The position numbers and the translations under genes are program-made. The notes under the pieces were generated by a model. The model did not search any database. It saw only the letters and a list, made by a program, of their open reading frames with translations, and had not been told where the DNA came from. Source: Molossus alvarezi (taxonomy: Eukaryota; Chordata; Mammalia; Chiroptera; Molossidae). From it: a stretch of 64,000 nucleotides of DNA. Below are positions 22,958 through 36,499 of the stretch, piece after piece. The stretch is from the NCBI GenBank assembly GCA_037176705.1, contig CM073890.1, positions 94,664,591 through 94,728,590 on the forward strand. Direction: 5' to 3'. The first letter of the stretch is position 1. Each line of letters begins with the position of its first letter.

Positions 22958-24268
22958 ATTACATAAAGCTGCATTTTCAATGTTTACAAGATATTCTGTA
23001 GAATTGTCAGAGTTTTCAGTAAATAGGGTTCTTGGCTTTGAAATGATTTTAAAATGTATTTTTAAACTTGTATTTTGGTCTCCCTTTGACTCCATGAGTT
23101 CTTCCTGTTTCTGCGTTTATATATAGATTTTGGGTGGCATTTCTCATGTACCTATGATCTTTCTTCCCTGTGGTGTAAACTCTATCTGTATGAAATATAT
23201 GCATGTCCTAGATGTGAAACTTCTCCCCTTGGGTTACGGTGCACCTGTTTTACCCAGACACGCTGTACTCTGAGCCCTCAAATCACAGTCACAAATGTAG
23301 TCATTTTTACTCTCTAACTTGATTTAATTAAGAGACTTTGCAAAGGACAAAGGGATGAATTCTTTATTTTAAAGCCATTATCATCTTTTCTATTTTTCTT
23401 TCTTTGTTGAAAAGCCCAGATGCATTTTTATAACTGGGTTAAAAGACGATTAAAATAGTTACTTTACCTTAAAGTTACCTTTAAGATTTCTCTCCCCCAA
23501 CCAGAATAAGAATTCAATGGAGATTGGTAGCTGCTCCCCCTAGACCCTCTCATTTTACAGCAGGAAGTGAGGGTGTGAGGAATAAAGCAAACTTCTGTAT
23601 ATAAGGACAAAATTGTTTGTTTCACATAGATTTTGTTACATAATTTTGCTAATGGCTTTGTATGTAACAAGAACACAGTTGCCAAGTCGTTTGTTGTACT
23701 TTTGAATTTTCTGATTAAATTATAGAGCTCAAGTAATGGATTTCAGAATGAGGGACTTCCAGATGCTAACAATAGTAGCGGAAATTGAAAACTTCCGTCA
23801 AATCTTTTGAGAAAAAAAATACTTTATCACAATTAAATCCAAGTGAATAGATAATTAGAAGAAAACCTTTTCCTTCAGGAAGACAAATAACTATATTTTA
23901 GTACCAACATACATTATTTTCACTGTGAATCCATTTTTGTATTGCATGTTCAGATGTCCCTCTTTGCTTTTTTGGTAACATTAATTGCAATGATGTTCTT
24001 CTTGGAATTCATGAAAATATAATTAAAGCAGATTTTTAAACACTCTGGTGACTTTTTTTTCCATTGAAGTTCATATGACAGCTGTTGAATAAGGAACTGT
24101 GAGCACTTGGGAATATTTTCCTTTTCATCTCTTTGCAGCAGAAGGGATAAGTTCTACAGGGGACAGTTTTAAGCAGCAATTTATGTCTCTGAGTGTTTTC
24201 ATTATGTCTTAAAGACCACATTTGTAAAGTGAGTTGTAAAGAAATAAAATGAGGTCTTTTTTTGCATT
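22958..24268 (+). other. PLCH1: PLCH1 3'UTR (candidate extent)
   Basis: After the stop the sequence is AT-rich and unique-looking. Possible poly(A) signals are ATTAAA at 23714-23719 and AATAAA at 24243-24248. The latter is followed by a T-rich then GT-rich stretch (GTCTTTTTTTGC, TTAGTGTTG), the usual arrangement downstream of a cleavage site. Further AATAAA words at 24937 and 24954 could mark a longer form. The chosen end is an inference. Confidence 0.45.
24243..24248 (+). promoter_or_regulatory. PLCH1: Candidate PLCH1 polyadenylation signal AATAAA
   Basis: A canonical hexamer lies 1.3 kb after the stop codon and is followed within 10-30 bases by T-rich and GT-rich sequence. Competing signals are ATTAAA at 23714 and AATAAA at 24937 and 24954. 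Confidence 0.45.
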
Positions 24269-25160
24269 TAGTGTTGATATTGCTAGTTAAAAAATATTCC
24301 TTCCCAAATCCTGCCCTGGGGGGTGGGGTGCAGATAAAGGCAGTCAAGACGCTGTGTTTGGAGACTTCTGAAGCTTTGTTATGAGGGAAGAGTGGGGAGG
24401 AAAGCAATCAGACCCTGATTACCCTTGGTCACCAACTCAACTTCCCCCCAGTGCTGAGGGCCTTGCTTTCTTTGAACAAGCACTGGGGTGCTAGTTGGGG
24501 TAGGACTGTAATGGGAAAGGGAGAGTTACCCATTTTCATCCCCTTAGTGAACCTGAGATCTTTTTGTCTTCTTGGGCATTCTGAACCCACAAAGTTGGAT
24601 CCTTAGACTTTGGTTTGTTTTTAAAGTATACTTGTCTTAAAAGAGATGGACATGATGTAAATTTGTTGAAATTCATTTGCCAAAGGATAGAATTTTGCTG
24701 CCTGCCTTTTGTAATTTGACAGAATCTGTACTCTTAAAGAAATGCAGGAGTCTATGTTTGGTTGTTAACCGTGTCTCAAAGTGATCCAGTAACACATGTT
24801 CGGTGCCAAGTGATGGGTTATCGGACCAACGCCCCAGTGCCCATGTGTGTCTGCCGCCCACACATGCAATATTCTTCTAATAGGACTTAGGTAGAGAAAA
24901 GAAAGTGACATCATAATTACTATTTAAGGATTGCCTAATAAAGAAGAGGAGGCAATAAATATTCAATTTTACCACAAACGTTCAGTGCTCAGATTAGACA
25001 CCGAACCACAGTGTCTTTCACTTTTTAGTGGAATGGACCAGGAACTCACACAGTCACAGGGAAATCACACAGCAGGTGAGATCTCAAGCAAGATATCAAC
25101 AAGCTTTCTAATTTATTTATTTTTCTTTTGAGAGCTCGAGAGTCCAGGAAGCCCTCAGTC
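24269..25160. other. Intergenic, nothing recognised (possible long 3'UTR)
   Basis: Mostly unique-looking sequence. Two close AATAAA words at 24937 and 24954 could end a longer PLCH1 transcript. No exon or repeat is evident. Confidence 0.5.
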
Positions 25161-25770
25161 TGCCAAGTCTGACTAGAACAGACCCTGTAGAGTTTCAAAG
25201 TTTTCTCATTTGACTCCTTTCTTAGACTGGATGGAATATTCCAAGGCTGAGCAGTGATAGGTAGCTGGGAGAGTTGCCTATGGCAGTGACAGTGTCCACA
25301 GAGGGCAGAGTAGAGCTTCTTAACACAAATCTAATCAAGCCATCTTTTCCACTTAAAAGCCTTTGGTGGGTCCCTGTACTTGTGGAATAACGTCCCAGAG
25401 TGTTGCACACAAGGTCTTTGATTTGGTGCCCTTGTTTGTTTCTACAGCATGGTCTCTGCCTTTGAATGCCCTTTTCTTCTTTGCCGACTGCCTTTTCCAA
25501 GATGTGTCCTGGAAGATCCTTTTCTCTAGAGAGCCTTCTCTGATTGTCATCTTCTCTTCCCTGGTTGTACCCAACCCATCTAGAATTACTCATTTCCATC
25601 TGAGGTCCTTCAGTTCCACTCCATTGTGTAGATCTGCTCACATGTCTGCCTTCTCCACTGGACCTCGACTTTTCTGAGGGCAATAATCATGCCTTGAGCT
25701 CTTTTCCTAGCTCAAGGCCTGGTACCTGTTTGTATGGTAAACATTTGATAAACTGATAAATAAGAGAACT
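25160..25770 (+). mobile_element. L2 LINE fragment
   Basis: The order of phrases follows the 3' part of L2: 'ttaaaagcctttggtgggtccc', 'aaggtctttgatttgg', 'gaatgcccttttcttc', 'gaagatccttttctctagagagcc', 'ttctgagggcaataatcatgcc' and 'ggcctggtacctgtttgtatggtaaacatttgataaa'. It is ancient and non-coding. The ORFs inside it are chance. Confidence 0.7.
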
Positions 25771-26029
25771 TGGGAAAAATGTGAGAGAAAACATTTATCT
25801 GATGTCTCAGTTTGTTGTGTGTCTGGAAGGAGGAAAAGGCATAGAATCTTGTTCCAAGTAGGTTATATTTGTTTCCCTTAATTCTATTCCCCTGGGAAGT
25901 GCCAGTATAAATGGTAGTGTGTTTTTAATTTCAAATTCTAGCCCATCTCTTTCTCTCCCCTTTAATTTAGTATCTATTTAGTCATTTACCATAAGTAAGA
26001 GTAGCTGGTTTTTATAAAGCATTCGGCAA

Positions 26030-26350
26030 TTTAAAAAGACTTTTATTTTTAGTGTATCTCATTTGGTCCTTACAATAATCTTTTGATATTACTTCCCTTT
26101 CATAATTCCAAAAATGCACCTCAGTGAAAGTCTGATTTACCCAAGGTTATGGGGTCTAAGATAGCCAAGTAAGGTTAATTTAACTCCTACTTTGGTCCTC
26201 TTTCTCCTAGACACCTTTGCCTTTCCTAAAGACCTGAATAAATGTTTAGTTAGCTTCCACTTTGAGCCAGACACTCATCTGGGTGCTAGGATTATGACAA
26301 TAGGGACCTGTCTTTAAGAAGCCACCAGCTGGTAGAGATGCTCAGATATA
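26030..26350. repeat. MIR/L2-type ancient repeat pieces
   Basis: Phrases such as 'gtgtatctcatttggtccttacaataatc' and 'ttgagccagacactcatctgggtgctaggattatgacaat' resemble the tails of MIR or L2 copies. The family assignment is uncertain. Confidence 0.45.
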
Positions 26351-26459
26351 ATATATTAGTTTTGTTCCAAATGTCTAAACAATTAGATACATATTACATA
26401 TAGCAAAAGAGAATTAGGAAGTTATTTTGATACTTATGACCTCCATGGATAGCCCACTT

Positions 26460-29400
26460 TAAAAAAATCAATAAACTTGATTTTTAGAGCAATTTAGCAT
26501 TACAGCAAAATTGAGCAAGAGGTACAAAAATATTCCCATATATCTCTGTCTCTCATACCCCCTACACTCACAACTTTCTCCATTATCAACATCATCCACT
26601 ACAAGTGGATGCATTTATTATAATTGAAGAACCAACACTGTATCATTATCACCAATGTACATAGTTTACATTAAGATTCACTCTTGGTACATTCTCTAGG
26701 TTTTCACAAATATATGATATGTAACCACCATTGTAATATCATACAGAATAGTTTCACTGCCCTAAAAATCCTGCCTATTCATTCCCCTGCCCCAGCCCTT
26801 GGAAACCACCGATGTTTTTACTGTTCCATGTTTTACTGTTTTTATAATGTCTTAGTCTTAAATCATATTGCCTTTTACTAATCGCTTCTTTCACTTAGTA
26901 TATGCATTTACATTTCCTTTATGTCTGTTCACACATGATAGCTCATTTCTTTTTAGTGCTGAATAATATTCTGTGGCCAATATACCACAGTTAATTCATT
27001 TACCTACTGAAGGACATCTTGGTAGCTTCCAATTTTTGTCAATTATGAATAAAGCTGCTATAAATATCCATGTGCAGATATAAGTTTTCAACTCATTTTG
27101 GTAAATACTAAGGAGCACAGCAACTGGATTATATGGTAAAAGTATGTTTAGTTTTACAAAAACCTGCCTAACTATTTTCCAAAGTATGGCTGTACCATTT
27201 TGCATTTCAACCAGCAATGAATGAGAGTTCTGTTGCTCCGCATTCTCACCAGCACTGTTCTTGTTCAATATTGAGTTGGCAATTCTGGGTCTTTTGATCA
27301 TGGTTTAAACTTTAGACTCAATCTGTCAATGTCCACAAAATGACTTGCTGGGATTTTGATAGATTGTGTTGAATCTATAGCTCAAGTTGGGAAGCGCTGA
27401 CATTTTGACAATATTGAGTCCTTCTATCTGTGAACTTGCAATATCTCTCCATTTATTTCGTTTTCCTTAGAAAATCTTTTATCAATGTTTTACAGTTTTC
27501 CTCATATAGATCTTGTACATATTTTGTTAGATTTATACCTAAGTATTTCATTTTGGGTGGTGCTAATATAAATGGTAGTGTGTCTTTAATTTCAAATTTT
27601 GCATGTTCATTCTTGGTATAAGGAAAGCAATTGACTTCTATATATTAGCCTTGTATCCTGCAATTTTGCTATGATGACTTTTTAGTTCTAGGAGGGGTTT
27701 TTGGGGGGTCAATTCTTTTATATTTTCTATGTAGACAATCATGTTATCTGCAAACAAAGCTAGTTTTATTTTTCCTTTCCATTCTGAATATCTTTTTTAA
27801 TATTCCTTTTATTTCCTTTCTTGGTGTCATTGCATTTGCGAGAACTTTCAGTACGACACTAAAAAGCAGCGGTGAGAGTAGACATCATTGCCTAATTCCT
27901 GACCTTAGTAGTGAAGCTTTGAGTTTCTCACCATTAAGTGTGATTTTAGCTGATAGTTTTGTGTACATGTTCTTAATCAAGTTGAAGATGTTTTCCTATA
28001 TTTCTAGTTTTCTGAGAGGTTTTATCATGAATGGGTGCTAGATTTTGTTAATTCTTTTTCTGCATCTATTATTATGTCCATGAGATTTCTCTTTAGCCTA
28101 TTAATGTGATGGATTACATTAGATGCTTTTTGAATATAGAACCAGCTGTGCATACCTGGGATAAATCCCACTTGGTCATAGTGTATACTTCTTCTTATGC
28201 ATTATTAGATTTGATTTGCTTATATTTTGTTGAGGATTTTTACATCAATGTCCATGAGAGAGATTAGTCTGTAGTTTTTGAATATTGTCTTTGGTTTTGG
28301 TTTTCAGGAGATATTGGCCTCATAGAATGATTTAGTAAGTATTCCCTCTGCTTCTAGAAGAGATTGTAGAGAACTGGTATAATATTTTTCTTAAATGTTT
28401 GGTAGAACTCAGCAATAAACCCATCTGGGCCTGGTGTTGTCTGTTTTGTACGATTATCATTTATTCCATTTTTAAATGAATATAGATATCTTCTTTGACC
28501 CACAGGTTATTTATAAGTGGGGCGCTTAATCTCCAAGTATTTTGGGATTTTCTAGCTGTCTTTTTCTTATTGATTTCTAGTTTAATTTCATTGTATGATA
28601 CATTTTGTGGCCTATCTTGGTGAATGACCATGTGAGCTTGGGTAGAATGTGTAATTTGTTTTTGGATGATGTAATCAATAAATGTCAATTATATCCAGTT
28701 GATTCACGGTACTGTTGAGTTCAACTATGTTCTTACTGACTTTCTGCCTACTGGATCTATCAAGTACTGATAGAGGCATCACCTTCCTTGCTTTGAGTCT
28801 GCTCTGTGTGAAAATAATATAGCTACTTTTACTTTTTTGATTAGTGTTAGCATGGTATATCTTTATTTCTTTACTTTTGATCTATATATGTTTTTATATT
28901 TAAAGAGAGCATCTTGAAGACAGCATATAATTGGGTCTGTTTTTTTTTTTTTTAATCTACTCTGATAGTGTCTTTTAATTGGGTTATGTAGATCATTGAC
29001 TTGTAAAGTAGTTTTTGATATAGCTAGATTAATATTCACAGTATTTGTTAATGTTTTCTATTTGTTGACCTTGTTCTTTGTTCCTATTTTTTTCTTCCAT
29101 ATATTTTTTTTTTTATCTTTTGTGTTTTTAATTGAACATTTTATATGATTCCATTTTCTCTTTTCTACTTTTTTTAGTGGTTGCCCTAGAGTTTGCAATA
29201 TACATTTACACCTAATCCAAGTCCACTTTCAGATTACACTATACTACTTCACAGCTAGTGTGAGTACCTTATAATAGCAAATAGTTTTAATTCTACCCTC
29301 CCACACCTTCTATCATTGCTGACATTTATTTCACTTATGTATAAGCATACAGAACATATACATATATATGTGCACATAAGTATAGAGAATTGAAAACATT

Positions 29401-30560
29401 GTTGCTATTGCTATTTTTAAGCAACTGTTATCTGTTAGATGAATTAAAAATAAGAAAAATAAAAATTTTTATATTGCTTTCACTTATTCATCCTCTGATA
29501 GTTTTCTTTATGTCGATCTGATTTTTTTTTTTTTTACCTATATATATTTTTTCTTCTCTCTAAAGAATTTAACATTTCTTGCAAGGTAGGACTACTGACA
29601 AGCATTCCCTCAATTTTTGTTTGTGTGAGTAAGTATTTATTTCTCCTCTACTTTTGAAGGATAATTTCACAGGGTAAGAATTTTAGGTTGGTAGGTTTTA
29701 AATATTTCATTCCACTGTCTTTTTGCTTACATGGTTTCTGGGGAGAAGGATATAATTCTTATATTTGCTATTTTATAGGTAAGGCATTTTCCCTGCCTCT
29801 GGCTTCTTTCAAGATTTTCCCTTTATTTTTGATTTTCTGAAGTTTGAATGCCAATGCCAGGGGTTCTGTGAGTTTTGCTATTTGTTTTTGTTTCAGGGTG
29901 GGGGTTATTTATCCTAGTTGGTGTTCTCCTGGCTTACTAAATCTGGTGTCTGATATTTTATCTGGGGAAATTCTCAGTCATTGTTGTTTAAAATATTGCT
30001 TCTGTTTATTTATTTTTTTCCTTCTGGTATTTCTGTTGTGTGTATATTAAACTTTTTGTAGTTTTCCTAAAGTTTTTAGATATTTTGTGCTTTTTTTTTC
30101 AAGTTTTGTTCTCTTTGCTTTTCAGTTTGGTGACTTTCTCTTAGAAGGTTCTTCTATATCCTCAAGCTCAGAGATTATTCCTCAGTTGGGTCCAGTCTTC
30201 TAATGAGACCATTAAAGGTGGTTTTTGATTTTTAGTATTTATTTTTTTGGTCCTTTCTTAAAATGTTCATCTCTCTGCTTACATATTCTGTTTTTGCATG
30301 TTGTCTGCTTTTTCCATTAAAACCCTTAGCATATTAATCATATTTTTTTTCAAATTCCTGTTCCGATAATTTCAACCTTTCTGCCATATCTGCTCAACTC
30401 TGGTTCTATTGTTTGTTCCTGTCTCATCGAACAGTTTTTATTTGTTTGTTTGTTTGCTTTGCCTTTTAGTATGCCATGTAATTTTTGGTGAAAAGTGAAC
30501 ATGAGGTGGTGGGTACAAGGAACTGCAGTAATGTAATATAATGTGTGTATTCTGAGAGAA
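26460..30560 (-). mobile_element. Degraded L1, antisense, about 4 kb
   Basis: The left end reads as reverse L1 3'UTR ('gagcaatttagcattacagcaaaattg'). From about 27000 it reads as antisense ORF2 ('aataaagctgctataaatatccatgtgcag', 'gaagcgctgacattttgacaatattgag', 'atttatacctaagtatttcattttgggtgg', 'gcctaattcctgaccttagt', 'gcaataaacccatctgggcctgg', 'tctagctgtctttttcttattgatttctag'). Many stops and indels make it a dead, old copy. It may continue beyond a Ves insertion to about 31450. Confidence 0.85.
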
Positions 30561-30811
30561 GCATTCTATGATCCTGTGGCGAAGTCTTTACTTTTCAGTG
30601 AGTCTATGTCCTTGGACTGTGAACTTCACCAGTACTCCCCAGTATTTTTGCCCCCTTCAGTGGGACAGAATGGTTAGATGGGGCCAAAGTTGGGCATTTT
30701 CTTTTCTCCGGATTGGTTAACCTCTGATAAAACCCCAGGAGGTACAGGACTGGTGAAATAGTTTCTCTTAGGGCAGGGCTTGTTAAGAACAGGTACTTTG
30801 GCATATTTTAA

Positions 30812-31022
30812 AAAATTTTTAAACATTTAAAAAATTGATTTGAGAGACAGAAAGAGAAAGACATCAATGTAAGAAGGAAACATCGATTGCATGCCTCCTG
30901 CACATGCCCTAACCAGGGACTAAATTTGCAATTTAGGTATGTGTCCTGACTGGGAATCGAACCCGCCACCTTTGGTGCATGGGTCAGTGTGCCAACCAAC
31001 TGAGCCACACCAGCCAGGTCCC
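30812..31022 (-). mobile_element. Ves SINE (antisense) within the L1 block
   Basis: The plus strand shows 'ttgatttgagagacagaaag', 'aaacatcgattgcatgcc', 'tgggaatcgaacccgcc' and 'gccacaccagccagg'. An imperfect duplication (tttggcatattt / ttttgcatattt) flanks it. Confidence 0.87.
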
Positions 31023-34000
31023 TTTTGCATATTTCAACGTGGTTTCTGTTCTCTTTCCCCTGCTGGAAACTTAAGGGGATTTTTCTCCATATTCACTGTG
31101 AGGACATAGCAGAGCTCCTGGAGGTAAAAGTCACAAGTGTGTGGGGGCCCCTTGGAGTTTTAACTCTCCAATTGTCCACACTGAGCCTCCAGTAATTCAT
31201 CCATTGCAGTGCACATTTTCCTGTTCTGGCACTGGTTCCCAGGGTTTCTGTTCCGGGGCTTCTGCTCTGGTAAGTTGTAATTTTCTGTATTCACCTGGGT
31301 GTCTCTCCAATTTGGGGGCAGCAGTTTGCCCTGTGACCTCACTTCTGTGACAGATCTAAAAAAAAGCTGTTGATTTTTCAGTTTGCTCAGCTTTATAATC
31401 GTTGTTGAGATGCAGTGGTGACTTCTAAGCTCCTTACATGTCAAACTGGAAACAGTCCTGGATCACCCACGTAAAAAAACAAAACTGAAATAGGTGCCAT
31501 CTTGGCTCAGTATTACAGAAAGAGTACCCACAGCAAGTTCTAACATGCTAACATTTTACTGGGGTTGGGGTGGGTGCATGTATAGGGAAGCAAGAATGAG
31601 GGTAAAGAGAACCGAGGAAGAAAAATGAGACAATTCAAAAGGGTGTGCTAATGAAATGGCCACATATTCACAAGACAGGCAGCTGCTGAGATTTACAGGA
31701 TGTCTCCGGAGAAGCAATATGGAAACACCACATCTCAGAGCAGCCTACTGTAGAGAAGAAAAGGTGAGAAATGTATCTGCTGGTATCGTTTCAGTCTACT
31801 TTCTTTCAGTGGTGAAGCCCACCCTGCAAGGCATTAAATTCCTGTGTTTCCAGGTTGTGGTATGCCCCTCAGTATGCCCTCGGTATGCCCCTGAGGCAGC
31901 CAGAGCCTCTGTCCTGCCATGCAGCAGTCTCTGCCTGTCATTTGGGGTAAATGTGGGGACTTTCAGTGTACAGTGGCAGTGCCTGGGACTTAAACACTGT
32001 AGGGATATTTCAATAGCTAGAAGCATTGCAAACGGTTGCTGCCTGGGTGGAGTGGGGGATAGACAGGGAACAGTGGATCTACGGTGATGTGTAGACTGAG
32101 TTTCCAACACTACATCCCTGCACCATTCAGATTCACTTGCGTCTTATTCTAATATCATAGATCTTGTATGCGAACAAGATGCTTTCTCTACTTCTTAAGA
32201 AAGGGGGTGCAAGGCCAATCCTTCCAAGTAGTAGTCAGTTTCAATCCCCTAAAATTTAAAGAGGATTAGTAAACCAAGTGATAGTTCTCACTCCTGCAGC
32301 TGAATCCAGGGTCTTAGCTGATATTTATCACTCCCTCATCAGTCACCTGTTCTAGTTTCTCTCACCTTTAGTCAATATTTCAGCTGCTGTAGGTTGCATG
32401 CCTACGATGTTGACGCAGTCCCTCATCCGCAGTACACATGAACCCTCGGTTGTTTTCCTTTGTCAGGCAATAGTTGCTGTGAGTGTCCAGTAACAACTAT
32501 CATTGGGAGCATAATTGCCAAGATGTGCCTCAGTGAGTCCTGCAATCCAGATGTACTCGTATTTGTCCCCATTGTGTAGCAACCACCCTAGTTTCTCATG
32601 ACAATCAGGGTCAATTAGATCAGTCATAGTAATTATTTTCTTGCTTATCCATTGGCATGCCGAGTTCAAAATAGTTCAATTACAATTCAGTAAAAATAAT
32701 GTGTTTTCTAGGAAGCAATACTCCCCTGGGAATCAGGATCTCCAACCCAGCAGATACAAGGCTGTTGGGACAGCAAGTACAAATTTGCCACTGGGTCATT
32801 GAGAGGGATGATGGGAGAGGCTGAGCCAGGTTCTTCCCACTGGTTTCTGGAGCCCCTGCTTTTGGATCCATGTACAGGATCCGAGCCTGCCACCATGGCT
32901 ACTTTGTTAGCCTACTGTACAAGCAGTAGGTTGACCAAAGAGAAGCTGGTTGATACCCAGAAAATAGGTCATCCTATCTACCTGGTTGTTGAGAACCTCC
33001 TGTGCCTGTTCCTGTATTTTCAGAGTCACTCCTGATAGGGACTGCATTGTGACAGTGATTCCTTTCTACAGAACCCCAATATAGCATTGCAGCTGTCTTT
33101 GAATCAGGTTCAAGATTTTTCCTTCTCTATCAGTTGGTTATAGGGAATTTCCTATGAGGCCATTGATGTGAGCTGAGCGAGTGGCACCTGTACTACAGGG
33201 GCAGGTGATATGGAGGTCTAGGCCAACAAGTCATAGTCTGCATCCTCTGGAGTACTTGAGTCTTTTCTTAAGTGCACCATTTCCTTAATACAACAGTTTG
33301 TTTCTCTGCCTCTCAATCCTTTTCCGAGAGTTTGTGTTAACAGCAAGCTCATGGCAGGCAGCTCCAACTGCAGTTTCTTGGTATGCCATAGTCAGGTTCT
33401 CAGGCTTCACATCAGAGGGTGCGCCTCTTCATGTTCCAGACCTCTGGACCCCTGAAAATATCACCCATGTTTCAGACTACTTAATCATCAAGGACTTACC
33501 ACCTACCCTCTGACATATATGTGTTTTATTAGGGCATTTGGCTTACTGAACCCATTCTCCTTATTAGGTCCAATTAGTAAAATGTCAATAACTGTAGAAG
33601 GCTAGCATGATGCCTAGAATATAAAGATGATTGATAATCAATAAAGAATAGACCGTGACAGACAGCAGGAAAATTAACACAGGCCTCGGGCAGGAGAGTT
33701 ATTTACTGCTGTCTTTGCAATATAAAGGTGAGCTGCTTTTGGTCCTCGCTGTTGATGAGAATCAGGAATAAAGCATTCAGCCAAGCCATAGCCTCAAATG
33801 ATGTGTCACAGGATAACTTGATTTACTCCAATAAAATTCATATCTAAGCACAGAAACTGTAATTGGAGATACCACTTTGCTAACTTTGTAGGAAACCACC
33901 GGAACCCTCCATGAGCCATATGACTGTTTTGCAGAGGCCTGATAGGTGAATGACTAGGTATACTATGGCAATCATCATCCCTGAGTCTTGTAAGTCTTTG

Positions 34001-34597
34001 TTGGAACACGTTTCTGCAATTCTTCCCAGGAAGATGATGTTGCTTCTGATTTACTATCTTGGCCCGGAGGGAAGAAGCATTGCACCTTTTTATTATAATG
34101 TTCCTTAATCCATAAGTCAGGAAACCAAAGGCCAGCTCAAGGATGTCTGTGCCATCAGGCATTCAGAGACTGGAGGAGTAGCAACAGAGTGAGTCCTTGA
34201 ATCTGTGGGATCCCTTGTGAGGTGGACTTGAGCCCAAACAGCATTTACAGTCTGGTGTCTAAGGTCCCACTTCATCTGGACCACGGTGGTGTTTTGATAT
34301 CAGTGTGAGGTCTTACCTCGTTCTCACCATCCTCAAGAAGTCTGGGTATTCCCTTTTCTTCAGTGCACAGTTTCTCTGGCAAACTTGAGAAAGGGTTAGA
34401 GAAATATGTGCCATGCTTTTGGTGTCATTGGGAGCAGGACACAGATTTGCCTTCACTCAGTGGGCTCTGGATCTGTGAAGTGACTTAGATCTAGTAACTA
34501 GAAATTACAATTTTCCATGATAGTGTCTAACGTCAGCCTTATGCTCATCAGTGTTCAATTCTTTTTGGTTGTACAAATTGAGCAAAACCTTAGTTTA

Positions 34598-34788
34598 ATG
34601 GCTCTCAAGCTTTAGATTATATCCAGTCACCCAGAGGGCTAGGTAAAAGTGATTGCTGGCCATATCTGCAGAATTCCTGCGTCAGTGGATCTGGAGTGGG
34701 GCTGAGATCTTTTATTTCAAACAAGTTCCACAGTGATGCTAAAGCTGCTGCTCTTAGGATCACACTCTGATCATCACTGCTCTAGGTG
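34598..34788 (+). mobile_element. MER5A-like non-autonomous hAT DNA transposon
   Basis: It matches the typical order 'ggctctcaagctttag', 'cagtcacccagagggct', 'gattgctggcc', 'cagtggatctggagtggggctgagat', 'acaagttccacagtgatgctaaagctgctgc' and 'atcacactctgatcatcactgc'. This is an old eutherian element without coding capacity. Confidence 0.75.
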
Positions 34789-34978
34789 CTTGTTTGTCTA
34801 TGTTACCTTTGGGAAAACCAGCATTAATTAGCTGTAATAATAGATCACTTGGCATTTGGGGCCAAAACATCTTGATTGCCATTCTAAGCCTTACTGCTCG
34901 GTATAGTAATTATATCCAACTGGCCTCTGCTCTTTCCATAATGTCAAAATTCCCATTAATATTAAGAAGCTCAGTGCT

Positions 34979-35156
34979 GCCCAACCAGTGTGACTCAGCG
35001 TTGAGCGTCGACCCATGCACCAAGACGTCACCAGTTTGATTCAGGTCAAGGCACATGCCCAGGTTGTGGGCATGTAAGAGGCGGCTAATTAATATTCTCT
35101 CTCATTGATGTTTCTATCTTTCTCTCCTTCTAAAATCAATGAAGGAAAAAAAAAGA
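34979..35156 (+). mobile_element. Ves SINE (sense)
   Basis: It starts GCCCAACCAGTGTGACTCAGC with GTTGAGCGTCGACCCATGCACC, passes through 'cacatgcccaggttgtgggc' and a 'attgatgtttctatctttctctcc' core, and ends 'aaaatcaatgaaggaaaaaaaa'. It lies inside the ERV-like block. Confidence 0.87.
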
Positions 35157-35632
35157 AGCCCATTGCTATGCCAGCATTTGCCACTGTCAACCCTGGTCTG
35201 AAAAGGACACCCAACAGTGAGTTTCTCAGCAATGTTGGTGTCCCCATCATCAGTGTATTTCTTACTCAAGGGATTCTCCCCTGGTCTCTCCTGGAGAATA
35301 TACTCAGGTGGTGGGTTTGCACGTCTTTATTCTAATTCTGTTTTTCATGAGCCTTCTGACCCCTTCCTCATTACTCTGCCAAGTAAATTCCAACAAATCT
35401 GCCTCAACTTACTGAGCCATTGTGAATGCAGGCTTTAAGGAGGGATACCAGGTAACTATCAGGACCGGTAGGCATTAAATTTTACTGAGACATTATTAAG
35501 ATATGCTAGACATTAAATTCCAAATTACAGATGAGTTGTCCATTTGATAAATTCTCCTGTTCAGTCTTAAATTCCAGCTTCCTGATCTAACACCCTCAAG
35601 ACCTGACCCTACTGATGTTTCTCTGGTTCTTT

Positions 35633-35860
35633 TTTTTTTTTTTTCTTCACATTCATCTTCAGATAGAGAGAGCGGGAGAGAGGGAGGAAAAGAGAGAAAC
35701 ATCAATGTGAGAGAGACACATCGACTGGCTGCCACCCACACAACCCCAACCAGGGCCGGGGACAAACTGCAACTGAGGCATGTGCCCTTAGCAGGAACCG
35801 AACCCGGGTCTCTCTGGACTACGGGCCGACGCTCTAACTGCTGAGCCAAACTGGCCAGGG
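35633..35860 (-). mobile_element. Ves SINE (antisense) with 10-bp target duplication
   Basis: A T-run at the left is the reversed poly-A tail. 'aacatcaatgtgagagagac' is the core and 'gagccaaactggccaggg' the reversed head. The direct repeat CTGGTTCTTT is at 35623-35632 and 35861-35870. Confidence 0.9.
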
Positions 35861-36499
35861 CTGGTTCTTTCTTGACATAGTTATGATTTGGTCTTCCCAT
35901 CTGCCTTAGAGCTACCTGTGGCTTTCACAGAATGCCTTAAAAGGACAATTAGCTGTCCTGAACCTATTAAGGATTTCAATATCATCAAAGGTAGTCAAAC
36001 ACAGCAGTAGTCCTATAATTATTATTATCCTCATTTTGGTCAATTGCAGTGGCAACTTGATATCCCAAGGGTTACCCTAGACCTCCACCTGATCCCAGTC
36101 AACCACAAGGAAGAGCATTAGTAATTCTGATGCCACAGCATCCAGCCAATGTCACTACCCACTTCTCCTACCAGTTGCCTCAGGCTGAGAAGACAATCTG
36201 AGGGATAGCTTCATGATGATGTTTTACTCAGGTACAGTCCCAAGGAAGCAAGAGTAAGGGGGGAAAGGAACAAGGCAAGGAATGAGGAAGAGAAATTTGA
36301 GAAGTAGCATGACTTCAGAACTAACATAGCTGGTTTGCCAGTCTTGTGAGATATTTGTAGAGAGGCCAAATGAAATGACTGCATTTCAGAATAGCCCATT
36401 AGGGTAAGGAATGGCAGACAAACACCTGCTGACTCCTAGCTCCTGCCTTTAACTGTTCAAATCTGCTTTCTTAGGGTGTTCACTTCTCTACCTTCCCGG

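Larger units (their letters stand above)
1..24268 (+). other. PLCH1: PLCH1 gene, 3' portion (ten coding exons, introns, 3'UTR)
   Basis: The gene encodes phospholipase C eta-1, a calcium-sensitive phosphoinositide phospholipase that splits PIP2 into IP3 and diacylglycerol at the plasma membrane, mainly in neural tissue. Ten exons with GT-AG borders join without a frame break: 1029-1120, 4386-4483, 7496-7675, 7766-7873, 9700-9824, 13342-13426, 15705-15851, 16093-16172, 18159-18513 and 20892-22957. The order is X-Y linker, Y domain, C2 domain, long tail. The eta-1 rather than eta-2 call rests on my recall of the family: the Y/C2 residues and the tail ending in YFLLRL match PLCH1. The start codon, PH, EF-hand and X-domain exons lie left of base 1. 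The 3' limit is a candidate poly(A) site, not a proven one. Introns contain only repeats and unremarkable sequence. Confidence 0.95.

Noticed and set aside
22613..23095. 160-codon minus-strand ORF
   Set aside because: It is the shadow of the PLCH1 last exon on the other strand and contains nothing recognisable.
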